Of a stretch of DNA of 23,512 nt, positions 17,242 through 23,512 are shown in pieces. The position numbers were made by a program, and so were the translations under genes. The notes below the pieces were generated by a model. That model saw only the letters and a list, made by a program, of their open reading frames with translations, ran no database searches and was not told where the DNA came from. The stretch is from JBCBGF01 sp039820585 (GTDB lineage: Bacteria; Pseudomonadota; Alphaproteobacteria; Rhodobacterales; Rhodobacteraceae), in NCBI GenBank assembly GCA_039820585.1, contig JBCBPV010000057.1:1-23512 (forward strand). The letters are read 5' to 3'. Numbering within the stretch: position 1 is the stretch's first letter; each line of letters opens with the position of its first letter.

Positions 17242-17691
17242 TTGGACATTCTTGTAAGCCTGTATCCCTGGACCAAGTCCTTGCATGTAATCTCGGTCAT
17301 CGCCTGGATGGCGGGGTTGTTCTATATGCCTCGGCTGTTTGTCTATCACACTGAACAGGTGGAAACCCGGAGCGAGACGGATGAACTGTTTCAGACGATG
17401 GAGCGGAAGCTTCTGAAGCTGATCATGAACCCGTCGATGATTGCTTCCTGGGTGTTTGGTCTGGCGCTGGCCGCGACGCCCGGGATCGTGGATTGGGGGG
17501 CGGTCTGGCCCTGGGCGAAGCTGGCGGGGATCCTGGGCATGACCTGGTTTCACATGTGGTGCGGGGCGCGTCGGAAAGAGTTTGTGGCAGGGGCCAACAC
17601 GCGGACAGGCCGGGACTATCGCCTGATGAATGAGGTACCCACCGTTTTGCTGATCGTGATCGTTGTGTCGGTGATCGCGCGTCCGTTTTGA
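17242..17691 (+). CDS. hemJ: HemJ, protoporphyrinogen IX oxidase
   Basis: A 149-residue inner-membrane enzyme that oxidises protoporphyrinogen IX to protoporphyrin IX, the next-to-last step of haem (and chlorophyll) synthesis in many alphaproteobacteria. Four hydrophobic segments are visible. SLHVISVIAWMAGLFYMPRL with His15 and Arg31, followed by VYHTEQ with His36, is the family signature, together with LKLIMNPSM and KLAGILGMTWFHMW. The start is a TTG with GGAGAG about 8 nt upstream; no in-frame ATG fits. It is the first gene to the right of the candidate origin. Confidence 0.94.
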   Translation: MDILVSLYPWTKSLHVISVIAWMAGLFYMPRLFVYHTEQVETRSETDELFQTMERKLLKLIMNPSMIASWVFGLALAATPGIVDWGAVWPWAKLAGILGMTWFHMWCGARRKEFVAGANTRTGRDYRLMNEVPTVLLIVIVVSVIARPF

Positions 17692-17698
17692 TCACCCG

Positions 17699-17727
17699 TT
17701 GACTCAGCGCAGACTAGCCCTTACCTA
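17699..17727 (+). promoter_or_regulatory. Possible sigma-70-type promoter for rho
   Basis: TTGACT (17699-17704) is followed after 17 nt by TACCTA (17722-17727). The -35 is good and the -10 poor. It starts 8 nt after the hemJ stop and matches the spacing and -10 of the trxA candidate. It would give rho a leader of about 80 nt containing a 16-codon reading frame. Confidence 0.35.
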
Positions 17728-17765
17728 ACGCTCGCGCCGCCGTCCGGCAGCGATCCAATCCGACC

Positions 17766-17816
17766 ATGACCCCCGCGCCCCGTCCACGATACGCTGGCGC
17801 CCAGGATTTCCAATGA
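17766..17816 (+). CDS. Possible 16-codon leader peptide upstream of rho
   Basis: An ATG-initiated frame encodes MTPAPRPRYAGAQDFQ and ends in a TGA that overlaps the rho ATG as ATGA. The rho ribosome binding site (AGGA, 17803-17806) lies inside it, so its translation could affect rho initiation. The peptide is rich in Pro and Arg near its start. E. coli rho also has a small leader frame (rhoL), but no sequence similarity is claimed. No strong ribosome binding site precedes this ATG, so it may well be chance. Confidence 0.3.
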   Translation: MTPAPRPRYAGAQDFQ

Positions 17817-19084
17817 CATCTGACAGACTGAACCTTGCCGAGTTGAAGGCGCAAAGCCCCAAGGACCTCTTGTCTCTGGCCGAAGAGCTGGAGATTGAGA
17901 ACGCATCGACGATGCGCAAGGGCGACATGATGTTCGCCATCCTCAAGGAGCGTGCCGAAGACGATTGGGTCATTGGCGGGGACGGGGTGCTCGAGGTGCT
18001 GCAGGACGGGTTCGGGTTCCTGCGCTCGCCAGAGGCAAACTATCTGCCGGGTCCCGATGACATCTATGTCTCGCCTGACATGATCCGACAATTTGCCTTG
18101 CGGACGGGTGATACGGTCGAAGGGGTGATCCGTGCGCCCAATGACAATGAGCGGTACTTTGCGCTGACCAAGGTGGAAAGCATCAACTTCCAGGATCCCG
18201 AAAAAGCTCGCCATAAGGTGGCCTTTGATAATCTGACGCCTCTTTACCCCGATGAGCGGTTGAGCATGGAGATTGAAGATCCGACCATCAAGGATCGCTC
18301 GGCCCGGATCATCGACCTGGTTGCCCCCATCGGGAAAGGCCAGCGATCGCTGATCGTGGCGCCGCCGCGCACGGGTAAGACGGTGCTGTTGCAGAACATT
18401 GCGCATTCGATCGAGGCGAACCATCCCGAGTGTTACCTGATCGTGTTGCTGATTGATGAGCGGCCTGAGGAAGTGACCGATATGCAGCGCTCGGTGAAGG
18501 GAGAGGTGATTTCGTCGACCTTCGATGAACCGGCGACGCGGCACGTGGCAGTGAGCGATATGGTGATCGAGAAGGCCAAGCGGTTGGTGGAGCACAAACG
18601 GGATGTTGTGATCCTGCTTGATTCGATCACGCGCCTCGGTCGGGCGTTCAACACGGTGGTGCCAAGCTCTGGTAAGGTGTTGACCGGTGGTGTGGATGCG
18701 AATGCATTGCAGCGCCCCAAGCGGTTCTTCGGCGCAGCGCGGAACATTGAAGAGGGTGGGTCACTGACGATCATCGCGACGGCCCTGATCGATACGGGCA
18801 GCCGGATGGACGAAGTGATCTTTGAGGAATTCAAAGGCACCGGTAACTCGGAAATCGTGTTGGATCGCAAGGTGGCCGACAAGCGGGTGTATCCGGCGAT
18901 GGATATTCTGAAATCTGGGACGCGAAAGGAAGATCTGTTGGTCGACAAGAACGACCTTCAGAAAACCTTTGTCTTGCGCCGTATCCTGAACCCGATGGGC
19001 ACCACGGATGCGATTGAATTCCTGTTGTCGAAGTTGAAGCAAACCAAATCAAATTCTGAGTTTTTCGATTCGATGAACACGTAA
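17813..19084 (+). CDS. rho: Transcription termination factor Rho
   Basis: A 423-residue hexameric RNA helicase that terminates transcription at rut sites. The N-terminal helix-rich segment (about 1-50) is followed by the cold-shock-like RNA-binding fold with DGFGFLRSPEANYLPG (65-80) and DDIYVS. Walker A is APPRTGKT (183-190), Walker B is VILLDSITR (266-274), and the Q-loop/R-loop segment has SSGKVLTGGVD and ALQRPKRFFGAARN. Length is typical, with no insertion domain. AGGA stands 6 nt before the ATG. Upstream are a candidate promoter and a small overlapping leader frame, so rho may be autoregulated as in other bacteria. mnmE follows after 21 nt. Confidence 0.98.
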   Translation: MTSDRLNLAELKAQSPKDLLSLAEELEIENASTMRKGDMMFAILKERAEDDWVIGGDGVLEVLQDGFGFLRSPEANYLPGPDDIYVSPDMIRQFALRTGDTVEGVIRAPNDNERYFALTKVESINFQDPEKARHKVAFDNLTPLYPDERLSMEIEDPTIKDRSARIIDLVAPIGKGQRSLIVAPPRTGKTVLLQNIAHSIEANHPECYLIVLLIDERPEEVTDMQRSVKGEVISSTFDEPATRHVAVSDMVIEKAKRLVEHKRDVVILLDSITRLGRAFNTVVPSSGKVLTGGVDANALQRPKRFFGAARNIEEGGSLTIIATALIDTGSRMDEVIFEEFKGTGNSEIVLDRKVADKRVYPAMDILKSGTRKEDLLVDKNDLQKTFVLRRILNPMGTTDAIEFLLSKLKQTKSNSEFFDSMNT

Positions 19085-19105
19085 AAGACTAATTTTATCA
19101 ATGGG

Positions 19106-20404
19106 TTGAATGTGTCTGATACGATATTCGCCCTATCCACGGCCCGCGGGAAGGCAGGTGTTGCGGTGATCCGCGTGTCCGGGCCTGCCGCGGTTGTGAC
19201 CCTGTCTGCCCTCACCACATCAGTTCCGCCCCCGCGCCAGGCGGCGCTGCGTCGTCTGACGGACCCACAACTGGGCGAGATTGATGAAGCCTTGGTTTTG
19301 CGGTTTGAGGCGGGGCACAGTTTCACCGGCGAGGATGTGGTTGAATTCCAGACCCACGGGGGGATCGCGACCATTGATGCGCTGCTTACGGCGCTGGGTC
19401 GGTTGCCGGGTCTGCGACCGGCCGAACCGGGCGAATTCACCCGCCGTGCGTTGGAGAATGAGAGGCTTGATCTGGCGCAGGTCGAGGCGCTTGGAGATTT
19501 GATCGAAGCGGAGACGGCATCGCAGAGACAGCAAGCGATGCGGCTTTTGTCCGGTGCCCTGGGCGCTCGGGCTGAGGCGTGGCGAGCGGACCTGTTGCGC
19601 GCGGTGTCACTGATCGAGGCCACGATTGATTTCGCTGATGAGGACGTGCCGGTGGATGTGGGGCCAGAGGTTGCCGCACTTGTCCAGGGCGTGGCCGATG
19701 GCCTAGGCGCTGAGCTAGCGGGGTCGGCAGCAGCGGAGCGTATTCGCGAAGGGTTTGAGGTGGCGATTGTCGGGCCCCCGAATGTTGGTAAGTCGACGCT
19801 CTTGAATACGCTCGCCGGGCGGGATGCGGCGATCACGTCTGAGATCGCAGGGACGACGCGGGATGTCATCGAAGTGCGGATGGATATCGCGGGGTTCGCG
19901 GTGACTCTGTTGGATACCGCCGGGTTGCGTGAGACGGAAGATACTGTGGAAGGTATCGGGATTGCACGGGCGCGGAAGCGGGCGGGCGAGGCCGATCTGC
20001 GGGTGATCTTGTTAGCACATGAGGGGGCGGCGCCAGTTGTTGAGGCTGAGGCGGGTGACATAGTTGTCGTGTCGAAGGCGGATTTGCATTCAGGAGTTCC
20101 AGGCGCGGTCTCGGCACGGACGGGTGCGGGGATCGATGGCTTGCTCGATCGGATTGCACACGAACTGTCGCAGCGCACTGCTGGGGCGTCGTCGGCGACT
20201 CACCTGCGGCACAGGTTGGCCATGGAGGAAGCGCAGGATCGGTTAGTGCAGGCCGTTGACCAGCTGGCTTATGGCCCCGAGACTGCAGAAATCGCCGCGC
20301 ATGAGTTGCATCTGGCGATTCGTGCGCTCGACTCACTTGTCGGACGCATCGATGTGGAGCATATCCTCGGCGAGATCTTCGCCACCTTCTGTCTCGGCAA
20401 ATAG
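19106..20404 (+). CDS. mnmE: MnmE, tRNA modification GTPase
   Basis: A 432-residue GTPase that, with MnmG, installs the 5-carboxymethylaminomethyl (or aminomethyl) group on wobble uridine 34 of certain tRNAs. The N-terminal formyl-tetrahydrofolate-binding domain (DTIFALSTARGKAGVAVIRVSGP) precedes a helical domain into which the G domain is inserted: G1 GPPNVGKST (223-231), G2 TTRD (250-253), G3 DTAG (270-273) and G4 SKAD (323-326, where NKxD is usual). The C-terminus ends FCLGK, carrying the conserved cysteine of the C-x-G-K motif. The start is uncertain: TTG at 19106 or GTG at 19112, neither with a clear ribosome binding site. mnmG follows after 2 nt. Confidence 0.95.
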   Translation: MNVSDTIFALSTARGKAGVAVIRVSGPAAVVTLSALTTSVPPPRQAALRRLTDPQLGEIDEALVLRFEAGHSFTGEDVVEFQTHGGIATIDALLTALGRLPGLRPAEPGEFTRRALENERLDLAQVEALGDLIEAETASQRQQAMRLLSGALGARAEAWRADLLRAVSLIEATIDFADEDVPVDVGPEVAALVQGVADGLGAELAGSAAAERIREGFEVAIVGPPNVGKSTLLNTLAGRDAAITSEIAGTTRDVIEVRMDIAGFAVTLLDTAGLRETEDTVEGIGIARARKRAGEADLRVILLAHEGAAPVVEAEAGDIVVVSKADLHSGVPGAVSARTGAGIDGLLDRIAHELSQRTAGASSATHLRHRLAMEEAQDRLVQAVDQLAYGPETAEIAAHELHLAIRALDSLVGRIDVEHILGEIFATFCLGK

Positions 20405-20406
20405 GA

Positions 20407-22281
20407 GTGTTTCACGTGAAACATCCCGACTTCGATGTTCTTGTGATCGGCGGTGGCCATGCGGGCGCCGAGGCCGCGCATGCCGCGGCACGTCTTGGTG
20501 CGCGGGTCGGATTGGTCACGCTCAGCCGGGATGGGATTGGCGTGATGTCGTGCAATCCGGCGATCGGGGGCTTGGGTAAAGGCCACCTGGTGCGGGAGAT
20601 TGATGCGATGGACGGGGTCATGGGCCGGGTCGCGGATGCGGCGGGGATCCAGTTCCGCCTGCTGAACCGGCGCAAAGGTCCCGCGGTGCAGGGGCCACGC
20701 GCCCAATCAGACCGGCATCTATACCGCACGGCGATGTTGGTCGAGATGGAGGCAGCGCCGGGCCTGAGCATTGTTGAAGGCGAAGCGGCGGATTTCCTGA
20801 TGAGTGGTGATTCCGTGCGGGGCATCCGGCTGGCGCATGGGCAGGAGTTGAGGGCGCCCGCGGTGGTGCTGACGACCGGTACCTTCCTGCGGGGCGTTAT
20901 TCATATCGGTTCAGAGCGTCGTTCCGGCGGGCGTATGGGCGAAAAGCCTTCGGTCAAACTGGCCGAGCGGATTGACTCATTCGGGCTGCCCCTTGGGCGC
21001 CTGAAAACGGGTACGCCCCCGCGTCTGGATGGAAAGACGATTGATTGGGGCAGCTTGGGAAGCCAGCCGGGTGATGAGGAGCCGGTGCTGTTTTCGTTTC
21101 TGTCGCGCGGCGTGCAGGCGCGACAGGTGAGTTGCGGTATTACGCACACCAATTCCCGCACGCACGAAATCATTGCCGACAACCTAGATAAATCCGCGAT
21201 GTATGGCGGATCCATTGACAGCGTTGGCCCGCGCTACTGCCCATCCATCGAGGATAAGGTTGTGCGGTTTGCTGAAAAGGACGCGCACCAGATCTTTTTG
21301 GAGCCTGAGGGGCTGACCACCGATACGGTCTATCCCAACGGGATCTCAACCTCGCTGCCAGTGGATGTGCAGAATGCGTATGTGCGGTCCATTGTGGGCC
21401 TGGAACAGGCGGAAATTCTGCAACCCGGTTATGCCATCGAGTATGATTACGTCGATCCACGGTCATTGCGTGATACGTTGGAATTGCGGGATGTGCCCGG
21501 TCTGTACCTTGCCGGACAGATCAATGGGACCACAGGGTATGAGGAGGCCGCCGCTCAGGGGCTGGTTGCTGGGCTGAACGCCGCGGCAAGTTCGCTTGGG
21601 CGCGATCCAGTGACCTTCTCGCGGCGGCACAGCTATATCGGGGTGATGATCGACGATCTGGTGACACGCGGCGTGACAGAGCCCTATCGCATGTTCACTT
21701 CGCGGGCTGAATTTCGGCTTTCGCTGCGTGCGGACAATGCCGATCAGCGGCTGACGCCAATGGGCCTTGAGATCGGCTGTGTGGGATCGGAGCGTGCCCT
21801 GGCATTTGCGAGGAAGGAAGAGGCTTTAGCCAAGGGGCGGATGGCGATGGCCGCAACGACCTGGTCACCTCAAGATCTTGCCGCCCATGGTATCCGCCTG
21901 TCCAAGGATGGGACGAAACGGACAGCTTTTGAACTGTTGGCACTTTCCGATGTGACCGTTGATACGGTCTTGAGGCTGGACCCGGCGCTTGCTGATATAC
22001 CAACAGATGTTCTGGAACAGCTGGCCCGCGATGCGCTTTATGCCAACTACATTGCGCGCCAGGAACGCGATGTGGAAGCGCTCGCGCGGGATGAGGCGCA
22101 TGCGATTCCGGAGAGTTTTGATTATACTCTCCTGTCGGGCTTGTCGTCTGAGATTATCGCGAAACTCACCGCTGCACGCCCGCAAACACTGGCGCAGGCG
22201 GGGCGGATTGAGGGCGTCACACCAGCGGCACTTACCCTAATCCTCGCGAAACTGCGCCAGGCGGAGCGGAAATCGGCGTGA
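20407..22281 (+). CDS. mnmG: MnmG (GidA), FAD-dependent tRNA uridine-34 modification enzyme
   Basis: A 624-residue FAD enzyme, partner of MnmE. The FAD site is VIGGGHAGAEAA (13-24), followed by SCNPAIGGLGKGHL, GPAVQGPRAQ, LKTGTPPRLDG, CGITHTN, YCPSIEDKVVRF and TVYPNGISTSLP, all MnmG landmarks. Two GTG starts are possible. 20407 gives an N-terminus of MFHVKH; 20416 gives MKHPDF and has AGGAG (20403-20407) at 8-nt spacing, which makes 20416 the better translational start. Either way, a perfect parS palindrome (20408-20423) overlaps the initiation region. rsmG overlaps the stop by 4 nt. Confidence 0.97.
   Translation: MFHVKHPDFDVLVIGGGHAGAEAAHAAARLGARVGLVTLSRDGIGVMSCNPAIGGLGKGHLVREIDAMDGVMGRVADAAGIQFRLLNRRKGPAVQGPRAQSDRHLYRTAMLVEMEAAPGLSIVEGEAADFLMSGDSVRGIRLAHGQELRAPAVVLTTGTFLRGVIHIGSERRSGGRMGEKPSVKLAERIDSFGLPLGRLKTGTPPRLDGKTIDWGSLGSQPGDEEPVLFSFLSRGVQARQVSCGITHTNSRTHEIIADNLDKSAMYGGSIDSVGPRYCPSIEDKVVRFAEKDAHQIFLEPEGLTTDTVYPNGISTSLPVDVQNAYVRSIVGLEQAEILQPGYAIEYDYVDPRSLRDTLELRDVPGLYLAGQINGTTGYEEAAAQGLVAGLNAAASSLGRDPVTFSRRHSYIGVMIDDLVTRGVTEPYRMFTSRAEFRLSLRADNADQRLTPMGLEIGCVGSERALAFARKEEALAKGRMAMAATTWSPQDLAAHGIRLSKDGTKRTAFELLALSDVTVDTVLRLDPALADIPTDVLEQLARDALYANYIARQERDVEALARDEAHAIPESFDYTLLSGLSSEIIAKLTAARPQTLAQAGRIEGVTPAALTLILAKLRQAERKSA
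20408..20423. promoter_or_regulatory. parS centromere site (perfect consensus)
   Basis: TGTTTCACGTGAAACA, a perfect 16-bp palindrome identical to the chromosomal parS consensus bound by ParB/Spo0J. It overlaps the translation start of mnmG, between the AGGAG and the second GTG. It lies about 2.5 kb before parA and about 3.3 kb from the candidate oriC. Confidence 0.95.
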
Positions 22282-22898
22282 TCGACGAGGCAGAGGCGTT
22301 CGCCGCCGCGCGGGATGTTTCACGTGAAACACTGGAGCGTCTGAGAATTTACGCCGACCTCCTGCGCAAATGGAACCCACGGATCAACCTCGTGTCGCCC
22401 GGGACAATCGGCGGCTTGTGGACGCGCCATTTCCTGGACTCAGCTCAGCTGATCGACCTTGTGCCTGACGTCCCCGCGACCTGGGCTGATCTCGGGTCAG
22501 GTGGCGGATTTCCTGGATTGGTGGTGGCGATCTTCCTGCAAGACCAGCACACAACCGTCACCCTTGTTGAAAGCGATCAGCGCAAGGCCACCTTCCTGCG
22601 CACGGTCGCACGCGAAACGGGGACCACCGTCAATGTCCTTTCGGCCCGCATCGAAGCGGTCAAACCCTTAGGCGCCAGCGTCCTGACCGCCCGCGCGCTC
22701 TCGCCCTTGCCGGACCTCCTTATCCACTGCAACCGGCACCTGGCCCCCGGCGGAACCGCGCTTTTACCCAAAGGCGCCCGGGCCGACGCAGAGATCGCCA
22801 AAGCGCTTGAAACATGGTCCTTCCGCTGCGAGAAGGTGCCCAGCCAAACGGACGACAGCGCCGTCATCCTGAGAATAACGGAGATCGAAGGTGAGTGA
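22278..22898 (+). CDS. rsmG: RsmG (GidB), 16S rRNA m7G527 methyltransferase
   Basis: A 206-residue SAM-dependent methyltransferase that makes 7-methylguanosine at position 527 of 16S rRNA. LRKWNPRINLVSPGTI (about 29-44) and RHFLDSAQL are N-terminal hallmarks; WADLGSGGGFPGLVVAIF (about 69-86) is the SAM-binding loop, and LVESDQRKATFLR follows. Loss of this gene is associated with low-level streptomycin resistance in other bacteria. The GTG start overlaps the mnmG stop as GTGA. Codons 14-18 (VSRET) are spelled by a perfect parS site. The 3' end overlaps parA by 8 nt. Confidence 0.96.
   Translation: MIDEAEAFAAARDVSRETLERLRIYADLLRKWNPRINLVSPGTIGGLWTRHFLDSAQLIDLVPDVPATWADLGSGGGFPGLVVAIFLQDQHTTVTLVESDQRKATFLRTVARETGTTVNVLSARIEAVKPLGASVLTARALSPLPDLLIHCNRHLAPGGTALLPKGARADAEIAKALETWSFRCEKVPSQTDDSAVILRITEIEGE
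22316..22331. promoter_or_regulatory. parS centromere site (perfect consensus), second copy
   Basis: TGTTTCACGTGAAACA again, identical to the copy at 20408 and 1908 bp from it. Here it is inside the rsmG coding region and read in a different frame (VSRET rather than FHVKH), so protein conservation alone cannot explain both copies. It is 560 nt before the parA start. Confidence 0.95.
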
Positions 22899-23505
22899 CG
22901 TCACAGGATCACGGGGCCCCCGCATCATCGCGATAGCCAACCAGAAAGGCGGGGTTGGCAAAACGACGACCGCGATCAATCTGGGGGCGGCGCTGGCGGA
23001 AACCGGGCACAAAACGCTGATCATTGATCTTGATCCGCAGGGCAACGCCTCCACCGGCCTTGGCATCGCCGCGGTGGATCGTGAGGTCAGCACCTATGAT
23101 CTGCTCGTTGAAGACGCGCCCATCGGCGATGTGCTGCATGAGACCAAGACCCAGAATCTCTGGATTGCGCCTGCCACCACCGATCTCAGTTCTGCGGATA
23201 TCGAGCTTGGCTCAAACGAACGGCGCAGCCATCTTCTCCACGCTGCGCTCCGGACACCTGCGATGGGGGATCTGGGCTTTGCCTTCGTTCTGATCGACTG
23301 TCCCCCATCACTCAGCCTTCTGACAGTCAACGCCATGGTCGCCGCCCATTCTGTTCTGGTGCCCTTGCAGAGCGAGTTCTTCGCGCTTGAAGGTCTGTCG
23401 CAACTGATGCTCACCGTGCGTGAGGTGCGCCAATCCGCGAACCCCGATCTGCGGATCGAAGGCGTGGTGATGACCATGTTCGACCGTCCGAGTTCCATTA
23501 TTTGA
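22891..23505 (+). CDS. parA: ParA, chromosome-partitioning ATPase (3' truncated or disrupted)
   Basis: The first about 199 residues of a ParA/Soj ATPase that moves ParB-parS complexes during segregation. The deviant Walker A is KGGVGKTT (19-26), followed by IDLDPQGNAS (about 46-55) and LIDCPPSLSLLTVNAM (about 134-149); VVMTMFDR near the end is the usual family sequence. After that the expected arginine/asparagine-rich RNNLS-type continuation is missing. The frame runs into a 25-bp imperfect palindrome and stops at 204 residues, against about 260-270 normally. The GTG start overlaps rsmG by 8 nt. The gene is intact in its N-terminal two thirds; whether the end is real or an assembly effect is open. 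Confidence 0.88.
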   Translation: MSDVTGSRGPRIIAIANQKGGVGKTTTAINLGAALAETGHKTLIIDLDPQGNASTGLGIAAVDREVSTYDLLVEDAPIGDVLHETKTQNLWIAPATTDLSSADIELGSNERRSHLLHAALRTPAMGDLGFAFVLIDCPPSLSLLTVNAMVAAHSVLVPLQSEFFALEGLSQLMLTVREVRQSANPDLRIEGVVMTMFDRPSSII

Positions 23506-23512
23506 AACTCGG
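23488..23512. repeat. Inverted repeat at the parA break and window end
   Basis: CCGAGTT (23488-23494) and AACTCGG (23506-23512) form a perfect 7-bp stem around an 11-nt loop, and the window ends exactly with the second arm. It coincides with the point where parA leaves the family sequence. It could be the edge of an inserted element, a target site or a fold-back artefact at a contig end. Confidence 0.6.

Noticed and set aside
17714..20178. Long minus-strand open frames (about 290 and 400 codons) opposite rho and mnmE
   Set aside because: They lie antisense to well-conserved genes in GC-rich DNA, where the opposite strand often stays open by chance; their products are low-complexity and show no recognisable domain.
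22720..22728. TTATCCACT, an 8/9 DnaA box inside rsmG
   Set aside because: Isolated, in coding sequence and far from the cluster; one such match is expected by chance in a window this size.

Overview
The window looks like a chromosomal segment from a GC-rich alphaproteobacterium, most likely a member of the Rhodobacterales. The evidence is the protein sequences and above all the gene order (addB-addA-trxA, hslV/hslU, tim44-mltA-smr, fxsA, secB, dnaQ-coaE-aroE-maf, hemJ, rho, mnmE-mnmG-rsmG-parA), which is the usual neighbourhood of the replication origin in this class. Taxonomy is inferred from recognition only; no database search was run.

Layout. 1-4897: recombination-repair helicase/nuclease addB (5' end cut by the window edge) and addA. 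4956-5276: thioredoxin with its own terminator. 5389-9449: a protein quality-control block with hslV, a polytopic membrane protein, hslU and an alpha/beta-hydrolase lipoprotein, preceded by a sequence resembling a heat-shock (RpoH) promoter. 9487-10731: an MFS transporter whose 3' end overlaps the convergent smr gene. 10693-12979 (minus strand): tim44-like, mltA and smr as one tight operon. 13085-14133: fxsA and secB. 14135-16836 (minus strand): maf, aroE, coaE and dnaQ as an overlapping operon. 16837-17241: the only long non-coding stretch. 17242-23505: hemJ, rho, mnmE, mnmG, rsmG and parA, all on the plus strand.

The most informative signals are cis-acting. The gap at 16837-17241 holds one perfect and several near-perfect DnaA boxes next to AT-rich tracts, with genes pointing away from it on both sides, and is a strong oriC candidate. 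About 3.3 and 5.2 kb further on, two identical perfect 16-bp parS palindromes (TGTTTCACGTGAAACA) lie at the start of mnmG and inside rsmG, just before parA. Origin, centromere sites and the ParA ATPase thus form one replication/segregation module. The parA frame stops early, at a 25-bp imperfect palindrome that is also the last sequence in the window; this is either a real insertion or a contig-end artefact.

Most of the window is conserved core genome. I found no CRISPR array, no transposase, no tRNA or rRNA gene and no convincing defence system.
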